This document shows, piece by piece, positions 36,301-49,100 of a stretch of DNA of 64,000 bases (position 1 is its first letter; each line of letters opens with the position of its first letter). The DNA is from Callipepla californica brunnescens (Eukaryota > Chordata > Aves > Galliformes > Odontophoridae). The position numbers and the translations under genes are program-made. The notes beneath the pieces are model-generated. The model was not told the origin of the DNA, searched no databases, and saw nothing but the letters and a program-made list of their open reading frames with translations. The stretch lies in contig JALIRH010000063.1 of the NCBI GenBank assembly GCA_023055505.1, forward strand, positions 1,133,501 through 1,197,500, read 5' to 3'.

Positions 36301-37165
36301 ACTTTCAGATGAATCAGTCTCCCAGTGTTTGCATGTGTACACAGAAGCCAAAGGTTTGCCATAGTGTTTCACTAGTGAACCATCACTGACGGAAGTTCAA
36401 TATTATATGCAAAGATGTTTTGTTATAGTAATGTTAGGGCTTTTTAATTAAATAGAGTTTTTGAAAGAGCATATAGTTTCACTTTTTTGTGTGCTCTTTA
36501 TTCCACAAAGGGTACTACCGCTGCGCATTTGTGCAGGATGCACATTGTTCCTGGCCTACATTTGATAGAAGACATGGTTAAAACCAGGACTATGTGGACC
36601 TTGTCGGGACATCAGCTGACATTCAGTAATCAGGTAATGGAACTCCTGAACTAAAGTCCAGGGACTGCTGTTTTTTGCATAGGACTGACCAGAGTGTGAG
36701 CACATTGTTTCCTTTGTGTGCTTTCTTGACAGGAAGACTGTTTTTCTCTGATTAGCATGCCTGTGATCACAACAGCCTTTCATTTCCACTTCTCACAGAG
36801 AATAATGACATTTTAAGAGATAGAGATGTCACAGATTTCTTAAGTTATAATCTCCTAATTAGGGAAAATCTCTTCGTATCTTGATACTGATTCTACATCT
36901 CTATGTCACGTTCTAAATAGTCACTTCTTCTCTGCTCCTTGATTCTTACCAACCACTTGAAATGTGTACACCGGTATGGCATGAAGCTGCTTGCATTTCT
37001 TTAGCCTGGGCAATCAAAGTAGTTTTTGAATTAAGGAGGATGTGACATCATGGAGCACATCTGACAGAGTTGTTGACTTCATCTGTGTGTTGCAATATAT
37101 TGCTTGGTCAGTTGTGGACCAAGCTGTCAGAGATGGACTGTCCTGATGCGTCCTGATGGTCGTGG

Positions 37166-37199
<34 letters not shown>

Positions 37200-40100
37200 C
37201 ACAGATGGGAAGAAAAGAAAAGGTTGTAAAGTTGCAATTGTGCTTGCTTAGCAAGAGTCTGTATCAAAGTGGTTTCCAGTTCTTCCTGTTCTAGAGGATG
37301 CTCTTTTAACAGCTTGTTGTACAGACCAGTAATGCTGTTGCGTCCCAGCAAGATCCTTTGTGGGATCCAAAGCAAGATATTTTAAGGGTAGACAAGCAGA
37401 TGTTTATCTCTGCAAACAACCAGTCAGGCAGAACCTGACTCCTAAGCCTGGGAAAAGAGTTTCTGTGGTCTGCATATGCATTCTGGAGAAGAAAGTTTTT
37501 CCCTGCACTGTTAGCAATTCCAGTATCCTGCAGCAAAGTCATCTTTGGGCTGAATGCTCCTCCTTATAGCTCACACAGCTCTAAGGACAGAGCTACATGC
37601 TGAGAATCTCTTCTTCCAGTTACCCTCTTTGTTCCTTTTCTCCTTTTCAACTGACTCATGTTTTCCAGCATCCACTGTTCACTCTCCATCCTGTACTTTT
37701 CCACTATACTCACTCACAGCAGGCCAAGGGAGAGTCACACATTTCCTCTCTAAGGATCCAGCCTTGGCTTTGAGGTCTGGGTAATACATGAACCCTGCCT
37801 GCATTGAAAGTACAAAGCACTGTTTGGAGCCAGAGCATCAGAACAGAACTTATCAATGGTCTTTATACATTTATTTCCTGTTTATTTACTCAGGAGTCTT
37901 TTGATCTGTTTCAGCCAGACTTCCCAGAGATGTGAACTGAAGTGCAGGGCAGGGAGGAGCACCTCAGGAACAGCGCAGAGAAGCTGCGCATGCCCGAACC
38001 CAGGTTATGGCTGCAGCGCCAATACCTTGGGGCTCACTTTAAAGGTGACTCTCGTGTACCTCTGTACACCTGCCTTCAGTGCATGATTGTATAAAGTATG
38101 GAAGAACCAGACATTCACCTTATAATTTAGACAGCCTGACTGTTTGGCCTTTGTTATGAAACATCTTGTTGCAATAAAAACTGCAGTCAGAACAATCAGT
38201 AGTTTCAGGACTGCCTCTAAATTTTGTGCTTTGTTGCCCAGGAAGCAGCACACCTCTCTCCTTGTGCTTGGCAACTCAGTGCAGCAGGTTGGTGATCAAG
38301 GCACCTTTCCATGTTTCATTGCTGGGAACGAACATTTATGCTCACACAAACCTAAATCTAGAGATGGGTGTCCTGGATTAGGTCTTCTTTCTGTGATAAG
38401 GTTTCAGAGTACACGAGGATGGACATACTACCCACACTTATGTAAGGGTGAGATGTTCTGCACTGAGGGCTCCCTTATATTTACTTTTTCCAGAGTAAAC
38501 CCTGGAAAAGGTTTATAAACAAAGACACAATGTCTTCACCTTGCTAACCCAACGATTATATAGATCTGTTGTGATCCCATGAATATACATGAAAATAACC
38601 TTGCAATATTACCCAGGCATACACCAAATCATTTCGATACCAAGATGTGCCAGGGGAATTGTACAATGTTCTGCAGTCAAACCTCCCAGCAGCCAATGGT
38701 GTTATACATGTTGTTGATACCCTAAGGAAAAGAAGTAATGACGACAACCTTGGAAACCCACAGGTATGCAGATATTTTTACTTCTTCTGTTTTATAGTAT
38801 GGCAGAATAAATACTTAAAAAATATCCATTCCCATGGCTGAACTCCTTAAATCAGCAAGGCATTCTTAAAAGAAAAAGGCTGTTCATTTTGGTTTCAACT
38901 CCTGATAAACATACCTTTGAAAATAGCCAACAGCACTGCGCAAGCTATACACAGTCCTTGCATAGAATGACATAAGTTCTTTGATTTGGTTGTTTGTTTG
39001 CACCACTGTCATTAATCTGTAAAAAAGTCAAATTGTGTAATATTACAGTTATATACTGTGTTTTAAAAGTAGATAGAATACTGTGTTAAGCATTAGTAGT
39101 TCCTGAGTTGAAGTGTCCTGAAGATGGCTGTCAATGGCATGAGTTCTGGATGGACTTAAAAGTACTCATTGCTGAAGTCACTAAAGGTGCTCACAGTCTT
39201 ACCACCTGCACAAGGATGTCTTCCAAATAGGAGTGTCTAAAATCTGGAGTGTATGCTGGGTTGAAATCAGTGTTTTCACACCTAGGTGCCTGTAAAAGAG
39301 GGTTTGCAACTACTTCCCACCATGGGGGGGTGCAGTGGGCTTCACAAATTTTTTTAAGTTTTGGGTACTCAGCACAACAGTGACTTGTCACAACGCTGCT
39401 AATGTATGTGCTCAAATTGTGCTGGTTGGAAAAAAAACCTTTAAGAAAACAGCTCAATTTTTTTTTTTGTTCCACAAATGGTGATCTTCATCCTCAGTCC
39501 CAGAAGAGCAGTAGGTGAGTGGGGCCATCGTGAAGAGAGTGCAGTGGGGAGGTGCATGGCACCAAACCAGAAGCTGGTTTGGGTCAGGGTGTGAGCAGGG
39601 GACTGGTGGAAACCAGTACCATCCAACTGCATCCAGCCTTATGGCACCAAGACAGAGGCAGCTTGCTCTGGGAAGGCAAGGCAGCAAGAGTGTTCCCTGA
39701 AGGCTTCTATTTCCAGTGTGGTGGGGCTCATTTGCAGGTGACAAAGTGAACTCTTGCCTTCAAATGATGATAGAGAAGTCCACAGTCTACCAGCCTGGTT
39801 CTGCATGGCTGCAGTCCCATCTGCAGTTGGAAGTAGGAAAACAGAAAAGTGCTCAAGTGCATGATAAACTTGGAAACTCCAGTTTCTTGTGCATGAGAGC
39901 AAGTTTGTGTCTAAGCTGCTGAAGGCTTGATCCTTGCTCAGCGCACTGACCAAAACAAAAGTTTTGAATCCACTGAGGCTTTATGTAGGCATGCAGCATG
40001 CAATCCTCAAGTATCAGCTGGTGAAGGGCATTCCAGTTTGTGCTCAGACTTTGCTGCAACCATAGTCATTTTTCTTCCTCTTTGTACCTTCTTGCAGAAA

Positions 40101-43100
40101 ACCATTGGGGAGATTCTTGCTTCCACGGAGCTCTTCAGTCGGTTTGAAACTATACTGGAGGTAAGCATGTTTGTGTTTGCACTGGAAAGACGTGGCATTG
40201 CTGCTGTGCACTGCCTGCTACTGTTTTTGTGGGAATTTTGGGTAACATCTCAGATACTTGGCTTTCTGGATGCTTTTGTCTGAGTCACTTCTTATTTTGT
40301 TTATTTTATAAGCGAATGGTATGGAAACATCAGCACAAGCAGAAAGCATTTAAGTGTCATTTACCACTTTCTTCCCCACCTCTCCTTCCTGTCTTCAAAG
40401 CATGATTAGCTCTTGACCACTGCATCCACAGCAGAGTGAATGTTACATGCCTGCCCCTGTCAAGCTGGGCTGAAGTTGCCTGTTGGTTTGGTGTAGATGT
40501 CTACATAAACACAGTCATCAGGTTATAAACCTTTGAAGCTGCTGCCCAGGCTTCTTTTAGCTATCATTTTTACAATATTAACACAAAATTAACTAAGTTC
40601 AACTGTGATTAGAGTCTTTCTCTCTTTTTCTTCTCTTGCAGCAAAAAAGATGACGATTTAGTCTCTGCGCACAGAGAGTGTTAGTTCAGTGCTCTTGTAC
40701 ACGTTAGCCACATTCACAGCAGTGACTGCATTGCTCAGTCTGTTTTTGTGACTTTTACATCTGCTAAATGACAAGCCTTGCCACTTGTCCACATTAGCTT
40801 TTCAATCTCTGCACCCTGGTGGGTTGCTTAGAACTTCCTCTTCTTTCTAATAGATATTTCTTGTTAACTCGTGCTGGATCATTTGATGAAACCTTTTACT
40901 GTTTTTGTAGAACTGTGGCCTGCCTGCAATTCTGGATGGACCAGGGCCCTTTACTGTATTTGTACCCAGCAATGATGGTGTGGATAAATTAAGAGATGGA
41001 AGGCTCATTTATCTTTTCACAGAGGTAAGGGCTCATAATCCTCTAACATATCCTGAACTGGATGTGTTGCAGAGGACTGTGCTGGCATAGCTTGTGCAAG
41101 GTATCTGGTCACTGCTGCAAATGGTCTTTCCTGGAGCTGGCTAACCCACATCTCTCTTTCTGTAAGGCTTTGGGAGATGACTGAATGCTGATGGAACCTG
41201 TGATGAGATTTAGCCAGATTGTTTAATTCTGATTTGGGGCTTTCTTCCCCACTTTGTGTAGGGAAACATGAAGGAATTTATTTTCCAAGTGAAGTCACTG
41301 CTGTAGTACATTGGCATTGTCAGTCAACTGTTAAAAGAAAATGTAATCACCTCTTCTCACTCCTAAGCATAGAAGGGCTGTCCAATCATTATGCTTTCTT
41401 GTTTCCTTAGGGCATAAATAAGCTCCAGGAACTTGTGAAACATCATATCTACACTTCAGCAGCGGTAAGGCAGGCAATACTAATCCTAGACAATTGGTGC
41501 CCTTTGGGCCAGCATGTAATCAACTATGTTGTTTGGCATGGATATTGGAGTATCGAAAAAGAGGCAAAATATTTACTGTGAAAGTAGTTGCCAGAAGGGA
41601 TGACTGGTGCACTTCCATGGTGAAGCCGCTCCTTTTCCCCTCTGCTTGGGCCCCATTGGTGAATAGCAATGGAAAACTGGTGTGAGCAAGCCGGTGCTGT
41701 GTGCTGGCACTGCCACTTCTTACCACTTTGCTGTGTGGCAGAGTAAATAAAATTAATACAGGGCATTAACAAGACTTTTTCACTTATGCAATAAGCAAGA
41801 TACATTTTTAAAATTATTCACTTACTCCAAAGGTTTTGTGTATACTCCAGCATTATGGAACAGTATTTTACCACGTATCAGTATTATGCCAGTCCTTTGC
41901 TGGGGAGGAAATGTCTGCCCATTGAATTTTCATAACTGCAACACAAAAAATAAGCATCACTTTGGCAAAACAGCAAAACATAGGTTTTTTTGCAATTGAT
42001 GATCAACATGACAGCCACCTGAACCACTCATTTTAATAACTTTTGGGGCACAAAAGTAGTGATTATCTTAGTTTTTAGAATTTCTGTCAAATCCCTATGT
42101 TCAAGTTTCTCTGTACAGTAACTGCAGTTTACATGTCATCTGTCTTTAGAAATAAGCTTTCTTATTAGATCAGAATGTATTATCTGCTATGCTTCTGACT
42201 CAACTTTACTTGTTCATTCAGAATGTCCTGAAAAATGCCCTAAATTACCTATATCAACAGGAGACACTATTAATAAAAACTTGGTTTCAGATGTGCTGGA
42301 CACAAGGAATGAAAACCAAGGCTGATGCCACAACTGTGGTTTTTGTATTGCAAATGTTTCACATCAAGTCCTGGATTTCCCTTTGGGTTATTGTGCTTGT
42401 TTGAGATATTTCATTAAATGTAAATGGTAAAGTCTAAGTCCCCTTTAGAGGTATTTTTAGGTGGAGAAAATTGTGAAAGAACTCTGTTAGCAGCAATAAA
42501 ATGGCTCTGGTTATTCATGATGCTCTCCCTCCATGGGGTTGTTGTTTTTTTTTCAGTTGACTGTGGAGAAACTTATGGTGATGCCACACATCACTACTAT
42601 GGCTAACCAGATACTGTCTATCAACATCAGTGCAGATGTAAGTATGGATCAAAACCCACTCAGCAAACCTCCTGTTCTAAGAAAAAGTCTGGATAAGTTT
42701 CTCAACAGTGAGTTTTCACCCCATCTCCATTTCCTTCTATACTTTAAAAATAGACTTAAAATAGAGTAAATGAATTATTTTTACTTCTTATCCAACTTGT
42801 GACTACACCAAATGGCTTGAGTGTGTGTGGTTGCACTTGATGTTGCATACCATCTGTTTCCTACATTGTTGTTATGTAGTTAATAGAGTCTAATGGGATA
42901 AAATGTAGATAAATTATTTCTGTTTCCACATCAGGGAAGAATTCTGATGGATGACTCAGAAATCCCCTTAAACATGAGAAACATTGTGGCGTCGAATGGT
43001 ATTATTCATACCGTGGACGGCATCTTCATCCCTCCTTCAATAATTCCCATTTTGCCTCACAGATGCAATGAAGAACAGCACAAAATTGTGACAGTAAGTC

Positions 43101-46100
43101 CACTTGTCCCATTCTCATCTGAGTCATTGCTGTAGATCCCATACTCATCTCAAGGAACTAAAGCAGAGTCTGTAAATTACATCTGCCCTGCTTTGTTGGC
43201 AATTGGCTGTTTTCTTTAAGTTGTTCTCTTCTTATATCCATTCTATCTTTGCTTCAGAAAGATGTTTGCTTTTTCATAAGGCCTTGCATTCTCTTCTTCA
43301 CACCACAGTTACTAACTCAGTGTCACGCTCCAATATAAAGGAGGGAGACGAGGTTCTTTATATGTATGTGTATACCCGATGGTGAGATTAAGACACAGCG
43401 TGTCTTAATCAAAGTCAAATGTTAGCCCAACCACTTTATTACAATAACTAGTTGCTTAGGGATATGGGGAAAGGAAGGTGGGCGATAGAAAAGAGATGAA
43501 AAGGAAGGAGACTTGGCAGAAAGCAAGAAAGAGAGAGAAAGAGAGAGCATCACCACCGTGGATCCGGCGAGGAAAGTCTCTTCTTCAAAGTCTTTGGTTT
43601 AGTGGTGCAGAGAAAACCAACTGAGCAACTCGACACACCAATGAGTTACATCAAGCGTCTATTCCCCCCATTACAGCGCTGGGTACATGGGGGATCGCTC
43701 CACCAAACATGCACCACAAAGAGAGAAATGAATACATATTTAAAGGTATAGCACGTGCATATTCATCACATTCCAAACTCTGGTTATCGAGGGGGTTAAA
43801 CCTGAGGGTCAATTTTGCTGTAAATTTTCAAACCTTGAAGGGGGAGAGCTCCTCACCATTCCTGTGGATGTTTTGTTATAAGAGAGACGTCTGTTCGGTT
43901 ATCTTGCTGGGACAACAGGATGTCTGTCCTGCTTTCTTTAGCTGCCTCCATGTTCTGGCATTAGTTTGATTTATGCCCACCCAACACATCTGGCCCAACA
44001 GATAAATCAACAGGGAGTAGTACCTTCGGTGCCATACAAGTATTATCGTCCTTTGCGGTGATCAGCTTCTCCAAGCCGTACCCGAAAAAGACTACTTGCC
44101 CCTATTTCTGCTTATCTTTACAACCACAAACAGAGACACTGAGGTGCCGTGACAACCATCTAGATGATTTGCAGTTGTCAATTAGAGTCTTATAGCCAGA
44201 AAGGCCTCGTGAAGCAAGCCTTGAAACAACAAAAGTAAAAAACAGTTTCTGTCTTTCACACCACCCGGTGGCTCAAAGATTGCTTGAAACCGATGCATGA
44301 ACAACCATCCACGGTGGTGAAGGTGAGGGAAAAAAAAAAAAAAAAAAAAAAAATCATAAAGGAAAAGAGGAGGGGGGAGGGAAGATAAGGGGAAGTTAGA
44401 AGTTGCACAATTGCTATAGCATTTCTTGGACTTAGTTACAAATGTTGCTCTGATCTGATAGATTTGTCTATTATCAGTTGAAGCGTTACAAGGTGCATCA
44501 AAGATACAACATGTTGAATAATTTGTATAAAACATGGAATCATACAAGGAATAAACAGAAGAATTGCAACAACACACAGTAGACAAAATAGAGTATATTT
44601 TACCTATGGGCCACCCGGAGGCCAGGAAAAAAAAAGATCAGAGTATAGGCCATTCCAGGTTTGGATGGAATACGGGCAGTTTGTTTAACAACTTTACCAT
44701 TACCATCAATCTTCAGACAACAACCAGAGCCATTCAACTTGACACAAACAACCCACTCCTCAGCAACAAACCAAGCACCAACTGGCTCCACAATGCCACC
44801 ACCAACACTTGCTGCACTTGCAACTTCAATTCTCAGAAAGCATATGTAGTCCAATTCAACAATACTTGGATTTGCCATGTAATGTTTTCAAAGATCATTT
44901 GGTGTTTTGCCAGGACCATAGATGAAACAAATATGTTTCCTAATAGGCTGAGTGAAGGTATAACTTCACCACACTGCAACACTGCATGTTGCTTCATAGT
45001 TAAATATGAACAGAATTGTCATTTGAGCATCTCAAAAGCAATTGAAATGCTGAGAGAGATATATACTAGTTTGGCAAGTTCAAGTATTGTTATAATCTAT
45101 AGAACTTTCATGGGATAGTGTGTTTAGGATATCCCATAATACTAAATATTAGAGAAACATACACAGAAACATACAATTTACTTAACAAAACATAGACACT
45201 TTCCAACAACCATGTTTTGGATGGAACTCCTGAACTGGTGTTACAATAAACATCTCTCTGACACTAGAAAACATAGATAACAATGGATTTCTTTTGTGAC
45301 CACATCTGACAAATGTAACATGGGTCCCTTGATTCCCAATTCATTAGGAAGCTGGAAACACCATAGTGTAGTTACATGCAAATTATAACCAGTTTGATAA
45401 ACAGAAGTAGATGAAGGGATCAAAAGGAATGACATTACTGTCCAGGGAGAAGCCAGTAAGCCAGCAAAACCTGTGAAAACTCAAACCCATGTGTGAAGTT
45501 TAACAGATCTAAAGACAACACCCACACCCACAACAACCTGAAACATGATACTATGCAACCAAAATACACAGTGTAATCAAAAGGTGTATTCAGCGTTCTA
45601 GTATGATCAAATCTTCAGTATTTGTCCCAAAACACAAATGATTAAAGTCAGCTGTCCGCCTTTCTGTATTCAGTCGAGGTCCAACGGGGGTCTTCTGTAA
45701 AACAAAACAAGACATCGGCTTGCCCTTTTGGGGCTTGTTAATATGGTTAAAATGAGGGAATAATCCAGTGAGTGGTACTTTTGTATTCCTTTTCCCAGGC
45801 ATCCTTAGCCTTCTAAGCATATTTAACAGGTCATGTCCTTTTGTTGCAAGTTTTCTAATGTACATCTACCCTCCTCCCCCCCATTCACTTGAGAGGGGCG
45901 AGGGAATTAGTTTTCCTGCTGTCCTAGTGCCCGTGCTGATTCCAAAGTTGGGGGCACTCGGAGGTGGAGTGTCACTTCTTTCAGGCTTTTGTTTTGGCCA
46001 TCCGTTAACTAACTCCTCTAACTTGTCTGTAGATAATCCATCCATTAATTCTCATGGAATGCCCTTCTGCTGGCCCAGCATCCAAAAACTATTACGTTTA

Positions 46101-49100
46101 TGATTTATATTTCTCCCACTTGGTTTCACTGAAAATGACACTCTTTTGAATCTGTTGTGGTCCCGGTTGGATAGGGGAGGGGTCAAACTGGCCACTGTGC
46201 GCCTCATTCCCTTTGTCTCAAATTTACTGTTGGAAGAAGTCACCGGTTCATATTTTCTCTCCTAGTTAATTAATTCTTGGGCAACCTCCCCCCACGTCCA
46301 TGCTTTGTACCCTGACTGCAAGTGGTAAGGGGTTGCAGTTCCTTCTAATGCTGCCTGAATTCTTTCTCCCTGAGGCATACCCTGTATTCTTCGTTGCAAT
46401 AGTATGCCTATGGGTTTCAGTGATTCTGGAAGCCCTCTGATAAGAGGGGTCATTCTCTCAGGATCAACAGGCATCATCATAGGGGATTCATGGTGTAGCT
46501 GCAGCTTTCTGTCATATATCATTTGCAGACAAGCAGCCTTTTGAACACTTTCCACTAATTGATCAACTGTCCCAGTAATGGCAAGGGGGTCTCCCCTTTC
46601 TAGAGGGTTAAGACCACCTGCCCAATAGGCAGCTCTCTGTTAGGGACCAAGGAGCACGATTGTTGCCAGTAGTTAAAAATACTCCTGGTCCCCAATAACC
46701 TTCAGCTTCCTTTTCAGTTAGCAGTATTTGGTCTCCACCACTGAGACTAACTCTCCATACATACTCCGTTTCTGATTCTTCTGGAGAATGGCTAAAATCT
46801 CTTTTCAGTTTTGCTAGCTCAGTAGCAGAGAAAGGGGTTTCTTTAATGTTCATTTGAGGATCTAAATCCTCGCCATTATTGTATGAATACTCAGTTTTTA
46901 TTAAAGGACACAACCGAGCTGGGGGAGCTTCTAATTTGTCAATATTTGCCTTTGTACCTTGCAATTCCTCCCTTGGATAAGTTTTCTCTTGAGGTGCACT
47001 AGTATCACTAGCATCCTTACCCGTTAACACTTCCCTTAAAACCATTTGCAACAGATCAGAATTATGTTTTTTCTCTTTCTAACTGCTTCTCTAGGTTTAC
47101 AATTTGATTTTGCAGAGCTTTTATCAATTCCTGATTTACTTTAACTGATTCCTGCAATGCTTGTAAAGCTTGACACTCTGCTTTAAGCTGCTGGTCACAG
47201 AATTCTATGGCTGCAACCAGAGCCAAACCCAGTACTGCACATATAAATGCCTTTCCCTTTTCAGCTTGGGTACGAGCATTTTTCTGCAGAACACTAATAT
47301 GGTCTGAAACACTCTGCAAGTTATGCGAGTTCTGCCGTGCCCAGTCTACCCCTGTTAGAGAGGGTCTGACACCGTGCTTTTCTAAAAGCTAAATAACACA
47401 TCTTCACCTTTCATTGGGACTACACTGTCGCTCGTTTCTCAGTATGCAGAAAGATCTACACAGAGAGAGAGAGAGGGTACAGGTATCCAAAAGTTCGAGT
47501 CAAACAAATGCAAATACTCAGATCACTCCTCTGTTTACTGAGAGGAGCATGCAAAAGTCAAAGAATATCAAAGGAAATGCTAATACGTAAATCACTTCTC
47601 ACTTCCCTGTGAAGCCACAAACACAGAGAAAAAAAAACTTCAAACCTCACAAGTAAGTTAGGAGGTACCCTTACGTTTCGAGAATGCACAATAATCTTCA
47701 CGGGTCCCAAAATTACTTAATAGATTCCGGAGAGGCACACACATAGAAAGTTCCAAAGACACAGTTAAGTTTCAATATGTGGAGTGATCTTCCTGTAGAG
47801 GTGCTCACGTTAAAATTATCAAATTATCACTCCTTGCAACTCCAGGAGGTGCACACAGGAAAAGGATCAACTTTACTTAAAGTTTCCACAAATGCAGCTA
47901 AGATTCAATATGTGGAGCGATCTTTCTGGTGAGGCACTCACATCTAAATTATCAAAAATATCACTCCGGACAACTCCAGAAGGTACACACATCAACTATA
48001 CCTGGAAGGGCAACACTCTCACTGTCGGGTATCCTGCCGACTATGCCATTAAAAATGTCACATTCCAATATAAAGGAGGGAGACGAGGTTCTTTATATGT
48101 ATGTGTATACCCGATGGCGAGATTAAGACACAGCGGGTCAAATGTTAGCCCAACCACTTTATTACAATAACTAGTTGCTTAGGGATATGGGGAAGGGAAG
48201 GTGAGTGATAGAAAAAGAGATGAAAAGCAAGGAGACTTGGCAGAAAGCAAGAGAGAGAGAGAAAGAGAGAGCATCACCACCGTGGATCCGGTGAGGTCTG
48301 TAGTCCGTTGGTCTCAGGAATTCGTCTGGTCTCCGCAGGGGATGGGAGAAAGCCGGGAAGTTTCACAGCAAGCAGGCACCGTGCAGGGGGGTTCTTCCAA
48401 AGAGGTTTTTCCCTCAGGAAAGTCTCTTCTTCAAAGTCTTTGGTTTAGTGGTGCAGAGAAAACCAACTGAGCAACTCGACACACCAATGAGTTACGTCAA
48501 GCGGCTATTCCCCCCATTACAGCACTGGGTACATGGGGGATCGCTCCACCAAACATGCACCACAAAGAGAGAAATGAATACATATTTAAAGGTATAGCAC
48601 GTGCATATTCATCACATTCCAAACTCTGGTTATCGAGGGGGTTAAACCTGAGGGTCAATTTTGCTGTAAATTTTCAAACCTTGAAGGGGGAGAGCTCCTC
48701 ACCATTCCTGTGGATGTTTTGTTATGAGAGAGACATCTGTTTGGTTATCTTGCTGGGACAACAGGATATCTGTCCTGCTTTCTTTAGCTGCCTCCATGTT
48801 CTGGCATTAGTTTGATTTATGCCCACCCAACACATCTGGCCCAACAGATAAATCAACAGGGAGTAGTACCTTCGGTGCCATACAAGTATTATCGTCCTTT
48901 GCGGTGATCAGCTTCTCCAAGCCGTACCCGAAAAAGACTACTTGCCCCTATTTCTGCTTATCTTTACAACCACAAACAGAGACACTGAGGTGCCGCGACA
49001 ACCATCTAGATGATTTGCAGTTGTCAATTAGAGTCTTATAGCCAGAAAGGCCTCGTGAAGCAAGCCTTGAAACAACAAAAGTAAAAAACAGTTTCTGTCT

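Noticed and set aside
43709..43969. 86-codon open frame, repeated nearly identically at 48555-48815
   Set aside because: Both copies lie within the two LTRs; the repetition reflects the LTR pair, not a gene family.
44564..45118. 184-codon + strand open frame inside the provirus
   Set aside because: It runs antisense to the recognisable env remnant, has no family resemblance, and owes its length to the composition of the opposite strand.
47771..48000. CRISPR-like or satellite array
   Set aside because: The period is 133 bases with diverged copies, within a retroviral leader in a vertebrate genome; a tandem duplication explains it.
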